Shown in pieces: positions 45,599 through 55,426 of a stretch of DNA of 64,000 nucleotides. Below the pieces are notes generated by a model. The model worked only from the letters and a program-made list of their open reading frames with translations. It was not told the DNA's origin and searched no databases. Made by a program: the position numbers and the translations under genes. The stretch's first letter is position 1. Every line of letters begins with the position of its first letter. Source of the DNA: Asterias amurensis. Taxonomy: Eukaryota; Echinodermata; Asteroidea; Forcipulatida; Asteriidae. The stretch covers positions 3,363,001-3,427,000 of the forward strand of contig NC_092648.1 in NCBI RefSeq assembly GCF_032118995.1, in the 5' to 3' direction.

Positions 45599-45733
45599 GG
45601 AAAAGTTTCCGTATGGCGCCACCACTTTTTCATTTGATATGAAATAATATAGTATCTAATTTACCTCAATGAGATATCCCTTTTTGTAAAAATGAGTGAA
45701 AAAGTGGTGGCGCCATGATACGGAAAGTTATCC
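45599..45733. mobile_element. MITE family D, copy 2
   Basis: It is nearly identical to 8683-8812: GGAAAAGTTTCCGTATGGCG, CCACCACTTTTTCATT and, inverted, GTGAAAAAGTGGTGGCGCC. A few bases are inserted near the right end (CCATGATACGG for CCATACGG). No flanking duplication is obvious here. Confidence 0.85.
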
Positions 45734-46680
45734 GTCCCATGATGTATTTTTTGATGAGGAATGTGTGAGTAAAGCTAAACTTCTTACATAAAGTAAACAA
45801 ATAAATAAATAAAAACAAAACATTTGCATGCAATGGCAGGGGACCTAAACCTTCAGTTAATATGCAACAAAGGAGTCCAACCTGAGACAAGTTGGTCGAG
45901 TTGGTTGGGTACGACGAGTTGGTTGGGGACGAGTTGACTCGAATTCCTGTCTGTTGTATTTTGATGCATCTTGAGTTGTTTTTATTTACAGTTTATTAAG
46001 TCTCCATAGAAAGTTTATTGAGTTGATTTTGAGAAACATTACTTCAACAAATTCTTGTAGATTTGTTTTTGTGTGAGAAATTTAAACTTGGAGAAGTCAA
46101 TCATGCTTTTTAGGTTCGCTTCACTTTTTCATTTGCCTTTGCTGTTGTTTTGTGGTTTTGTCGCTGGGTTTTTGCGCTGCTATTGAAGACACTTGCATGA
46201 CATTCACTAAAGAAAGGAAGTCCAAGTACATGCCAACACACCTCTGAAGTTTCGTGTCCTTGAGGAACAGTTTTATGAATGGGAGTATGGGTTTGCAATA
46301 AAGGGCACTCTACTGATTCAGAATAGATTCAACTGATCCTGAACTGGTCAAACAGGTGACGATATTTTTCTCAAAGCCTCTTTGAAAGAACTAATCGTTT
46401 TTTGTCAGTGAATACTTGGTGAGTTTTATGTCATGTTTAGGTAAACTGATAAACTTTTTTGTTTAAGATATCAAAGATATTGCAACAAAAAACAATGTGA
46501 ATTCAAAAAGTGATCCAGAACTGGTCAAACGAATGTATTTCTTATCATGCTTTTTTTATAGGTCCTACGGTTTCGGGTTTGCAGCTTGTTGAGCCAAAAA
46601 TACCGTACATTTCTCAAAACTGTTTGTGTGAAATTCCTTTCAAACAAGAATTATCATTATCACAATCAGATGTTTAACTC
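45734..46680. other. no gene seen
   Basis: Unique sequence, presumably the first intron of the - strand repeated-exon locus. A short direct repeat GAGTTGGTTGGGTACGACGA/GAGTTGGTTGGGGACGAG lies near 45897-45933. Confidence 0.4.
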
Positions 46681-46682
46681 AC

Positions 46683-46990
46683 CGTGGTAGTTTGTGGTCT
46701 TTCTGTCCCTGGAACTGCAGTAAAAACTTGTATTTTGTTCGAGTAGAAGCCACTTAGATGTGTAGCTGACAGCGTCCATTTTGTCTTTAAAACCACGCGC
46801 GCGGCCGGCACTCACGTGACATGGTCCGTCCACCCAAAAGTGTGGGCCCTTTCGAAACCACGGCTTTGGCTCCAGGCTAGCATGGCCCCGCGGCCCGCCC
46901 GCGGTTGTTTTGACGGTTAATGCGCGCGCTTTGCTCAGGGCTTTAGACGAGAGAACGGAGCCTGAAGCCGAATCCAAAGCCGAATCCATG
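46683..46990 (-). promoter_or_regulatory. CpG-rich candidate promoter and first exon (- strand)
   Basis: This is one of the most CpG-dense stretches in the window (CCACGCGCGCGGCCGGCAC, CCCGCGGCCCGCCCGCGG, AATGCGCGCGC). On the - strand it ends in a strong donor, CTACCACG then gtgagt, at 46683/46682. Downstream on that strand lie the repeated type-A exons, so I propose it as their 5' exon and promoter. A GC box-like GGGCGGGC core is present at 46889-46903. Confidence 0.5.
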
Positions 46991-46999
46991 CTTTGGAAA

Positions 47000-47860
47000 A
47001 TAGCCTAATTAACCTAACAAAACCAATAAAGAGGACAAAACCATTTTACGGACACCCCTCAACCCCCCCCCTCTCAAACGAAAGATACAATTTTAGGGGG
47101 CATTATGTAGGCGTTAGACGAGGGGTGCACGGTGCACTGGGGGGGGGGGTTCATTTATGATGATATTGTCGCAAATTAACGCCTTCGCATTTAACCAGTA
47201 TGAGCATTGAGCCAGACAAAGATATTGTGTCCATTTTATCCGTGCACAAAAATACTCCCCATAAAAATTACCGTAGCCGTTTAACGAGAGGCATTTATTG
47301 TTCCCATGAGAACTTGTACTTTTATACAAATATTACCGAAAGGGTAAAAAATTGTGCATACACATTAAGCCATGGCTATCTTTTAAAATTTGAACTACGA
47401 TTCTACGACTGCAAGAATCTTGAGAAAATGGGATTTCAGCAAACTCGGGCGGTGCAGGGACTAAAGGGTTAAAAGAAGTTCCGTCCAGGTACAAAAAACT
47501 GTCTGTGTGTTGCGTGTAATCAGAAAAACCCCCGCTTTTTTATTTATAATCTCATAATTCCAGATTTTAAATAGGCGGGGACACCTTGTAGGGCATAGAC
47601 ATCAATGAGTGAAATTCACATCAGTGAAGTTTTTGAATTACACGAAAGAGAATTGGGGCAACAATTTTACAGTTTTTTTTTATTTGCCATAAATTACAAG
47701 GGAACCTGTTTTTATTAAAAACTAACAATAATTCAAATCATAATTCCGTTTATAAAACCTATATCTATAAATGATGATTTCAATGATTTTTTATATATAA
47801 CTATTACTTTTTGTTATAACCAGCAACAACCAGTTGAAATTTGTTGCTGTTTTGTCGTCA
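47000..47860. other. no firm gene; 90-codon ORF of unknown status
   Basis: A C-run (47064-47073) and a G-run (47141-47149) flank the CpG-rich segment. An ATG-started ORF of 90 codons (47200-47472, +) has no recognised domain and no visible neighbours, and is probably chance. Confidence 0.35.
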
Positions 47861-47866
47861 GCAAGT

Positions 47867-48572
47867 CGTCACCGTTTTCACGAAGGGGCACTTTGTCCAC
47901 TGCAGCCAAAAATGTATGTTTGGAGATCACTGGTTTGCAGACTTTTCGATGTTTAATCTTTGAAATTTTTACATATCAGGAAAGTAGAGATCCTAAATCA
48001 TACAAATCTGTTTCCAATTTTGTCCATAATGGTTTAATTAATGAGTAGGTATTCAATTAACAAGAGTGCCTTTTCGTAAAAACTGTACAAAAGGTGGTCT
48101 CTGTGTTGCTGTTCGTGAAAACACAAAAGCCGGATCTCCTATTTTTTTTTGCAGTGCAAGGGGACATTTACACGCGTTAGAGCAATACACAAAATGGCTG
48201 TTCGTGAAAACGAAAAATCAAGTTGTGGCCATTAAGTGCCCGTTTGAGACGCGCGTGCGTAAAACAATGTAGGTTACAGGTATAAGCCATAGATATAGAA
48301 TAGAATATAAACCGGAGCACTCGTTTTTGGTGCTGTGCCAGCCGTGTCTTTAACACACAAAAAGGAAACTTCGTGAAAACGCAAATCAAGGATCTTGAGG
48401 TTTTTGTCCTTCACCATCTTAGCATATCTATATAAGAAACTAGACGACTTTTAGGTCTATAAATTAGAGAAGTGTCAGATACCGTTAAGCTAGTTTAAAA
48501 CCACCCCAAAAAATCAAAATTAGTTTTTTTATTGGTTTTTTACAATATTGGCCCTTCGTGAAAACGGTGACG
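47867..48572. mobile_element. 706-bp DNA-transposon-like element with perfect 21-bp inverted ends
   Basis: Both ends carry CGTCACCGTTTTCACGAAGG plus one further G, as exact inverted copies. AAGT abuts both sides (47863-47866 and 48573-48576), a plausible 4-bp target duplication. Inside, TTCGTGAAAAC or close variants recur near 48070, 48111, 48200 and 48370, echoing the terminal motif. No transposase ORF is present. The superfamily is not recognised. Confidence 0.8.
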
Positions 48573-48602
48573 AAGTACTCCCTGAACTTTTCACATAAGA
48601 CT

Positions 48603-48608
48603 TTTATT
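48603..48608 (-). terminator. candidate poly(A) signal of the GPCR gene
   Basis: AATAAA on the - strand, about 110 bp beyond the GPCR stop codon. Confidence 0.45.
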
Positions 48609-48716
48609 GACTGTTTTGTTATAAGTTCAGTGCCAATAAATGCGATCACAAAAAACATCTATGGCCACTAAACCTTTTAACTTGATTTCATAATCGTAAG
48701 ATGTTGTTCTCTCAAA

Positions 48717-49658
48717 CTACAAAGGAATATCAACCGGTGCAACCGATCTGCTGCAACAAGGAAATCTCTCTGCGAGTAATTTCTTAGCCGTTTGACGAAA
48801 TGTGCTATTCAATAGAAAGTAGACTATAACGTTGAACACGCTGTTACAAATTAACAATTGCATCGAGAAGAATTCAAGCCATGTAGGTTTGGGTCTATCT
48901 AATAAACCAGATACAGTTTCTAAAAAACTGAGTGGCGTAAAACAGACGGCATAACAGACAGTGACTGCAATGCATGTCTTTAATATTTTGTCATGGATTC
49001 CCCCAACGGCTCTTTCATGTTGATTAACGCGCACGTCGTGCCGACGGCTGATTTTGATCATACGATAGTTAAGAAACGCAAGTACCACAACGGGAATGAC
49101 TTCAGCAAAACATAAGTACATTATATTAAAAGCATTCGAACCTGTATCATAATAGCATGTTACACTGTTTCGAATATAACTAGCTTCCAACTTAAATATT
49201 ATAAAATTAAATGCAATGGGACCGCCCAGAGTCCAACATGCAGCTACACTTAAAATAATGATAACACGACGTTTCGTACACCATTTTGGGAACTTAAACG
49301 GCCTGGTAATAGCGATATACCGTTCAATGTTCAGAAAAATGATAGTGAGGATTGACATGGTGAAACATACTGTGGTTAAAGCTGAAGTAGCATCACAGAC
49401 AAAGTTACCATAAGGCCACCTATCCAATGCAGAAGGTATCACATTCACAAGTGCAATGATTCCAATCATGAAGTCGTATACAGCCAGTGACGTCATCAAA
49501 ACTTTAGTGCTGTCAGCTAAGGTTGTTACACGGCGTGTCACAGCAATTGAAAGAATATTCCCAGATATAATCAGCAGTGCAATGATGGCCATGAAGCAAG
49601 TACGGAGTGCGATGAGGACTGGGGACAGAACCACAGAGTCTGTGAATGTAGTATTCAT
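48717..49658 (-). CDS. class A (rhodopsin-family) G-protein-coupled receptor, orphan
   Basis: This is a single-exon gene of 313 residues. It should be a plasma-membrane receptor signalling through G proteins; the ligand cannot be told. Seven hydrophobic segments are visible. Class A marks: GN in TM1 (33-34), LAVYD in TM2 (D62), Cys88 before TM3 and Cys168 in loop 2 for the disulfide, ERY (112-114) at the end of TM3, Trp132 in TM4, Pro199 in TM5, CFTP (239-242) in TM6 and NVIVY (276-280) in TM7. The last two depart from CWxP and NPxxY. Asn2 in NTT could be glycosylated; the Cys pair near 301 could be palmitoylated. The start is the ATG at 49658; the frame extends 15 codons upstream without another ATG to a stop. 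It is of ordinary length for an intronless class A receptor. The amine/melatonin-like look is only an impression. Confidence 0.9.
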   Translation of the reverse strand: MNTTFTDSVVLSPVLIALRTCFMAIIALLIISGNILSIAVTRRVTTLADSTKVLMTSLAVYDFMIGIIALVNVIPSALDRWPYGNFVCDATSALTTVCFTMSILTIIFLNIERYIAITRPFKFPKWCTKRRVIIILSVAACWTLGGPIAFNFIIFKLEASYIRNSVTCYYDTGSNAFNIMYLCFAEVIPVVVLAFLNYRMIKISRRHDVRVNQHERAVGGIHDKILKTCIAVTVCYAVCFTPLSFLETVSGLLDRPKPTWLEFFSMQLLICNSVFNVIVYFLLNSTFRQTAKKLLAERFPCCSRSVAPVDIPL

Positions 49659-50285
49659 CGTCAGCTCAATGAGTTTATCAGCAACAACAAAATGGCAGTC
49701 CAATTTAATAAACAGTTATCTGAGGAATGAGGTGAGCGCGAAACTCAAGCACAGACTAGACAAACATCAGCCGGGAAAAATCTTCGTGCAAAAAGTTTAA
49801 ACTGAAGAATCAATTTTTAAATTCAGGATGATTACGCTCTTTAAAGTAATATGCAACTTAGAAGTTGCATAGAAGTTGTACACAGGTGGTAGATCCGATC
49901 ATTGGAACCGCACGTTTTGCTTCAAAGTCTCAATCAGGCGTCTCAAGTAAAACCGTGTGCACCTATTGACACAAATTGTACGTGTATCTCGCTTGTTGTA
50001 CTGCAATCTAAAGAATGATAAATAGCATCAACGATGCCCATAAGCCATTCCCCACAATATGAAGGGTTTGTTATCACAACCCTGTCAGGCAACCAACGCC
50101 AATAATCTTAATTGGAGAGATCAAGTTGATGTATTAATCATCTTTCCATTAGGCTGGTATTTTTTTAAATTCAAGTTAGCCATTAAGCGGAGCCAGTTTC
50201 TGATGATGTTTTTTAATCCAGCAGGGGTTTATAATTATGACTGATTGACAGCATGTGTCAACTGATAATAAACCAAGCATTTACT
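49659..50285. other. upstream region of the GPCR, no gene seen
   Basis: It holds the presumed promoter of the GPCR. No TATA box in a telling place and no recognisable repeats are seen. Confidence 0.4.
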
Positions 50286-50289
50286 TTGC

Positions 50290-50580
50290 AAGACAATGAA
50301 AGGTCAATGAGGAATGGTGGTATATGGATGGGCAATGAGGTTTGATAGGGCAATGGGTGGGATAGAGATATGGAGGGGCTGGATGTGTGGAGAGGCAATG
50401 GGGAATGGAGGTATGGATGGGCAATGAGGGATGGACTGGTATATGGACAATAGGTATGAGGGATGGAGGGACAGTGTGATGAAGGGGGAATGAGGGGGTG
50501 GAGAGGCAATCATGGGGTATGGAGGGGCAATGAAGTATAATGGGGCCGGCAATTTGGGGGGGGGGGGTATGGAGAGGCAA
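50290..50580. repeat. degenerate purine-rich minisatellite
   Basis: Phrases GGCAATGAGG, GGAATGGAGGTATGGATGGG and TGGAGGGGCAATGA recur with spacing of about 25-35 bp. It ends in a G-run at 50556-50566. Open frames on both strands here are by-products of the composition. Confidence 0.8.
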
Positions 50581-50601
50581 TGAGGAATGGAAGAATGATT
50601 C

Positions 50602-50646
50602 TTGTTGTGCCTGGAAGAAGGGCGTACGCCTGTCTTCCAGGCACAA
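50602..50646. repeat. 45-bp palindrome
   Basis: GTTGTGCCTGGAAGA and TCTTCCAGGCACAAC are exact inverted copies around a core containing GGCGTACGCC, itself a perfect palindrome. A second near-palindrome, GTGCGTTGCACAACGCAC, follows at 50661-50678 in a CpG-rich patch. Confidence 0.8.
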
Positions 50647-50997
50647 CGTTGTTTGTATCAGTGCGTTGCACAACGCACGAAGGCCGCGCAGGGCGCCCAG
50701 AGACGCACGCACGCATACGCACCGATCCGGTCTTTGACGGCCAGCATGGACTCTTCACTGTGCAAAGTTTAAGCTTCTAACACTAACATTTCCGAATGAA
50801 AAACTTAACGATCCTTGTATTGAATAGCTAAGCACCAATACAACTACAGATTAATCTGATAAGATTGTAGAATCTTTCCTTATGATGATTCTCAAATCTT
50901 TCTGCAAGTTTCTTCGACTCTGAAACACTTCACTCGGCCAATCTTTAAAGAATGTTCGAGCGCTCATGCGAGAGCGTAAAATGGCAAAACGGAGTTG

Positions 50998-51005
50998 TGA
51001 CGTTA
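50998..51005 (+). promoter_or_regulatory. CRE-like site upstream of the TSSK gene
   Basis: TGACGTTA lies about 180 bp before the TSSK start codon in a modestly CpG-rich stretch. CREM/CREB sites are known to drive many spermatid genes in vertebrates; relevance here is inference from a single half-site-like match. Confidence 0.25.
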
Positions 51006-51182
51006 CAATGCACCATGTGAGCGCGCACAAAGTTGCCAAGCGGGATCTCCCTTGACTCAAAACCAAAATACACAAAACAACAAAACTAATCATTACAAAC
51101 GAATGATTCAGAGAGTAAACTACACATTATATTATCTTTGGTAAAACTGAGTTGTATAATCGGTAATATCGACGAAATAAAA

Positions 51183-52750
51183 ATGGCTTCTTCGCCAGCG
51201 GACAAATCATCCAAGTCACTGAGTGACACGGCTGTTGCCAAATCACGGAGAAATCAGCTTTTGAACGCCAGTCCTCTTTCAGATAAACAGGTACGGTAGA
51301 TACGAATTATATATATATTTTTTCTATTCATTTTTCAACAGATAAAGTCCCTATTAAAATGGTACGAAAGGTATCTTCTTTTAATTGTTCAGCGCCCAGG
51401 AGCATGTTTACATGGATAGGTGCTATATAAATTTCCATTATTATTATATTATTATATCTTACATCAAGCTCAAATTTCTATTTAACCAGTGCGAAAACTT
51501 GTCTACCCCCCCAAAAAGACGTTACGTTTAAAATACTTCAGCCTGTACGTACACAAGGAATGGACATTTTTGGTTCTTGCCTTTCAAAAAAAAAAAAAAA
51601 AAAAAACAGCGAGAGTTTGACCTTTTGCCTGACGACCGTTCGTCATTTGAATACAGACCCGATGTTGTGATTTGTGGTGTAGACTACAACTCGACGTTTC
51701 GATCTGAATGCTTTGATCGTCTTTAAAAAACATATATAAAAAAATCTGATTTTTAATGAATAATTTGGACGTAACAACCTTTTTCCCCTGAGACATTGAC
51801 GCCGCTTTTGGAAAGTTTCAACTTCGTTATCAATACTCGATATCTCCATGAAGTTAAAGAAAACACTCAGACTATTTTTCTGAATTTCTAAACAGAATCT
51901 TTTTACAAACTATGTGTAGGTTATGGCGAAACGGGGATACTTCCTCGGTGAGAAGCTCGGCTCAGGAAGTTACTCCAAAGTTCGTTTCGCCTTCATCAAA
52001 GAATCCCTCCACAAGGTAGCAATAAAGATCATAGACAGACGCCGCGCACCGTCCGACTACCAACGGTCCTTCCTACCCCGGGAGCTGGAGATCATAAAGA
52101 CCCTCAAGCATCCCAACATCATCCAAACCCACGACTGGTTTGAAGAGAGCGAGAAGATATACCAGATCATTGAGTTAGCTGAGTGTGGTGATGTCTTGGA
52201 GTATGTCAGAACCAAATCCAGAGGTTCCGTGGGTGAGACCCTCGCCAGGCGATGGGTGCTACAGACCGCCCGTGCAATCGCTTACATGCACGGTCAAGGT
52301 GTGGCTCATCGCGACGTGAAGTGCGAGAACCTGTTGCTTGATTCTCGTAAGAATATAAAGCTAAGCGACTTCGGTTTTGTCCGTCGGGTCGGGATGGGTG
52401 AGCTAAGCCGGACCTTCTGCGGGTCGGCGGCGTACGCGGCACCGGAGATCATCCGCTCTTTCTCGTACAATCCGTATATGAGTGATGTATGGGCGCTCGG
52501 TGTTGTAGCGTTCATCCTTGCGACTGGGTACATGCCGTTCGGTGACGATGTCCGTAACGTTGCCAAGATTCTGGAGTCTCAGCAGAGAGGGCTAAGGTTT
52601 CCTGGCCACTCCAGGGTACATCTAAGCGAGGAATGCAAGGGGTTGATTAAAGCTATGCTGACCCTTGACGTTAGCCTGAGAAAGAGTATCCAGTGCATTG
52701 TGGTGCATCCTTGGTTTACAAGCCTCATTACAACATCAACAACTCAGTGA
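51183..52750 (+). CDS. testis-specific serine/threonine kinase (TSSK-like)
   Basis: Two coding exons, 51183-51290 and 51920-52750, are joined in phase 0 across CAG/gtacgg and tgtgtag/GTT, giving 312 residues. The family phosphorylates Ser/Thr on sperm proteins in post-meiotic germ cells. The kinase domain spans about residues 44-302. It has the glycine loop GSGSYSKV, VAIK (catalytic Lys72), HRDVKCENLL (catalytic Asp168), DFGF (Asp186), the TSSK-typical activation segment FCGSAAYAAPEI and SDVWALGVV. All catalytic residues are present. Exon 1 gives 36 Ser/Lys-rich residues (MASSPADKSSKSLSDT...) ahead of the usual MAKRGY start. The second exon alone could encode 275 residues from the ATG at 51923, close to short TSSKs. 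I chose the longer form because the first ATG has a good context and the splice sites and phase fit. Which TSSK paralogue it is cannot be settled by eye. Confidence 0.9.
51385..51460 (+). mobile_element. LINE 3' terminus in the TSSK intron
   Basis: CAGCGCCCAGGAGCATG...GGTGCTATATAAATTTCC...(ATT)n resembles the 3' end at 33840-33920. The rest of the 629-bp intron (51291-51919) is otherwise unremarkable apart from an A-run at 51587-51606. Confidence 0.5.
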
Positions 52751-53036
52751 TAAGGCAAACTTTTAAACCTGAACAGAATTAGTAACACTTCCACGTGTTG
52801 CAATATATCGTGGGTGGTACAAGAAATCCAGAACTTCATTTCGGCAAAATTGATCAAAGACAATTAAAAGGGAAAGGGTTTCAATTCAAAGAAAAGGCGA
52901 AGTGGAAGAAAGTGTTCTTAATGCTCATTGATAAAGTTTTAGGTTAAAAATCGAAGAGATCGGAAGTGTTAAAGGGTTTTTTAGCAGAAGAAAAAGGTCA
53001 TAGCTATGAATTGGCATAAGTTATCTCTAATAACTG
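52751..53036. other. 3' flank of the TSSK gene
   Basis: Presumably 3' UTR. No canonical AATAAA is seen within 280 bp of the stop. Nothing else is recognised. Confidence 0.4.
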
Positions 53037-53282
53037 AGCCAATTTCATAGAGCTGCTAAGCACAACAAATTTGCTTGCATGAAATTTCTTCCTTGATAAA
53101 AACAGGAGTAACAACCAAATTTCCGCATGACTTTCAAGATAAGCAAACAACAGCTGAATACCAGCAACAAGCAATACGCAAAATTAATATGGAAATTTGG
53201 TTGGTAATACTGTTTTTATCAAGGAAGACATTTCATGCTTAGCAATTTTGTTGTACTTAGCAGCTCTATGAACTTGTGTCCT
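53037..53282. mobile_element. MITE family C, long subfamily
   Basis: The ends AGCCAATTTCATAGAGCTGC and GCAGCTCTATGAACTTG are inverted, and CATGAAATTTCTTCCTTGAT pairs with ATCAAGGAAGACATTTCATG inside. The copy at 61059-61299 shares this extended inner arm, defining a 240-bp subfamily. Confidence 0.8.
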
Positions 53283-54628
53283 GGTATCACAGATTTATGA
53301 ATTGTTATCAATCATAACTATGAGATATTATCTCATTATGATATAAGGTAAAGTCATGACTAATGTTGGGCTACACCTCTTGCCATAGTACATTTGCCAT
53401 TGACTAAAACATGTGCTAATTAAAACATATTTATAACATAGTCATATTTATGAGATGTAATTTATATTGATAAGTATTATAGAAGTCATTATTATGACTG
53501 GTACTATAGTAATAACTATGGGATATAAGTTATGATTATTAATTTGTGTCAATGCCCCTTTAACACTTCCGTTATAGAGCGATCCACTCATTTTAATATA
53601 CAGTTTATGAGACAAACTAACTTGGGAAAGAACAGTTAAGATGCAATATACATTGAAGAACTGATAGTTTAGAGAAAGAAAAAAAATGACCACAAGTCTT
53701 TGCAAATTCAAAAAAAGGAAAAAAAAGATACAATCATGCTTCACAAGTACTAAACTGGTTCACAAGTATTGAACAAAAATATAATTTATGGAATTTCATA
53801 ACTAGTTGAAATGCCATTGTCTAGAACTTACTATGAATTTCCAAGAAAATACCAGAATCATGGTAATGGTTCTTCAAACACAACCAACCAAACCACAAAT
53901 AACTACATAAGTAATAAATGGTGAAATATAGCCGCATATAAAAAAAAACAGATTGTTTAATGCAAATATTTTGTTTATGAAGGAAATTGTAATTGTGAAT
54001 TGAGATTAATAAAATAAAACTAATGAATCAAAACAGGTTTTGAGTTTATTTGAAGAAATGAATTGAACAAAAACTTCCTATCATCATCGTATTTGTTCAG
54101 AGTTAGACTCTTTCGAAAGACTAACTTACAGGAAAAGTATGCCTTTGTTTTTTTGCAACCGTTCCATTGTTTTAATCCTTTACAAATGTAAACAATTAAA
54201 CTCACATCTGAAAATTTCACTTAAAAGGGTGGTTGCATTTTAAGATTTTGTCGAAAGTCCGGTGCTATGTCCCTGTAGGAAGAATAGTCCATAAAAGAAA
54301 CACACAATCTACAGAACAAAAATAAATCAAAAATGAACAACAAAAAAAGCTTTTCAAATTCAAGAGATAGAATCACATTCTTTAATAAAAAATCTTCTTA
54401 TAAATAGTTATTCAAACATGATTGTACCACACACAATGTTTGCCTGGATTTGAGTACAATTTCCTGCAGTTTCCCAAATTTGTTCAGATCGCAGACTTCT
54501 AGTTAAAAAATATTATCAAGTCTCAACGACACAAGTTTTAAAATACAGATTTCTTTGTTCTAATCGGCTTTTTAGGGTGTGCACAACATTGGTAATATTA
54601 TGCTCACACATTTGCCAATAACTTACAT
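53283..54628. other. no gene seen
   Basis: Very AT-rich. 53285-53530 repeats motifs such as TATGAGAT, ATTATGA and AACTATG in a degenerate way. No coding signal is seen. Confidence 0.5.
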
Positions 54629-54947
54629 GGCGTGTCATGGCTGAGCGGTTATGAGCACCGGATTCAAGCTCTGGTGTTTGATCAGCAGAGTGTGGGTTCG
54701 AATCCCGGTCGTGACACTTGCTACATAAAATTGGGGAGGTAGTACTTTCTGCTCTACTGGCCAGGCTTCAGACTGATGATACCCAAGCCTACATTCGTAT
54801 GGACTGTAAAAGGGGTAACCCTGTTTCAGCCCTAGGAGTAGGTGGCATAGGCTTCTGGAAAAAACAATTGTAGCCCACACCTTGAAGTGGCCTTCAGGCC
54901 TCGTGTGTCTGGCGACTTGCATATAAAAAATGAAAAATAAATATAAA
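54629..54947 (+). mobile_element. full-length tRNA-Leu-headed SINE, second body type
   Basis: The head at 54635-54716 folds well as tRNA-Leu. GTGTCA pairs with TGACAC, box A is TGGCTGAGCGGTTATGAGC, the anticodon loop TTCAAGC reads CAA, there is a long variable arm, and box B is GGGTTCGAATCCC. The body (GGGGAGGTAGTACTTTCTGC, GATGATACCCAAGCC, GGGGTAACCCTGTTTCAGCC, CTTGAAGTGGCCTTCAGGCC) differs from the 15395-15811 SINE. It ends in an A-rich tail (AAAAAATGAAAAATAAATA). Confidence 0.85.
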
Positions 54948-55426
54948 AACAGGATAAACATGGTAACTCTCATGCCCCTTTGCACAACACGCCTATCCCG
55001 TCCGCCGGTTTGGGAGTCAAAATCGTGCTCAAACATGCACAAAAGTTTGCACAAAAGTTTGCACAAAAGTTTGCGTTGTGCAAGACTCAAGGAGTAATTT
55101 TTAAGAAAGACGCTCAATGACGGTGGATTTTTCAAAATAAAAAAAACTTGTGACAATTTTACAATGATTACTGTATAAAATCTCATTCAATGAAAAAGTA
55201 AAGGTATAAAAAATATATACATAAGAGATTAATTTGTGAATGTTACATCAGAGTTGTGCTCAAGATCATTGAAGTAAAAAATGTACAACATGAATATATA
55301 AAAAAAACATTGCATAACTTGGTTAGAAAATCTGAGTGTAAAAAAACAAAAACAAGATATTTTGACCTGAACCCGATGTCAGCTTCTGCTTGTCATGGTT
55401 CGATAGAGGGCGCTCTTTGGGGATGA

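Larger units (their letters stand above)
36835..46990 (-). ncRNA. repeated-exon locus, - strand, related to the 13.7-25.1 kb locus
   Basis: Exon-like modules with AG/GT borders, in transcript order: first exon 46683-~46990, then 44860-44947, 43530-43630, 41072-41184, 39520-39645, 38841-38938, 37696-37799 and 36835-36938. Those at 44860, 43530, 39520 and 37696 share the type-A core of the + strand locus: AAGGCTGACCATCATC, GAGATCTACC.GTCAACA, GAGCTGC, CC.GTA.AAG then gtaaat. 41072 and 38841 share their own type (CTACAGACAG.CCAT, TCACCTCTTCA, ACAATGTCTTC.CCAT). 37696-37799 contains an inner duplication of AGACAGCGAGGG. Stops interrupt most frames, so it is probably non-coding. Expression is inferred. 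Confidence 0.45.

Noticed and set aside
47200-47472. 90-codon ORF as a gene
   Set aside because: No domain, no supporting neighbours or splice signals; such lengths occur by chance in 64 kb.
48717-49703. Starting the GPCR at 49703 (328 residues)
   Set aside because: The codon there is TTG. The first ATG in the frame is at 49658, giving 313 residues.
50258-50758. Overlapping Pro/Ser/His-rich ORFs on the - strand
   Set aside because: They are products of the purine-rich minisatellite; several frames are open at once and none has a domain.
54635-54716. Functional tRNA-Leu(CAA) gene
   Set aside because: It folds well, but a SINE body and A-rich tail follow directly and the same head occurs in two other SINE copies here, so it is a SINE head.
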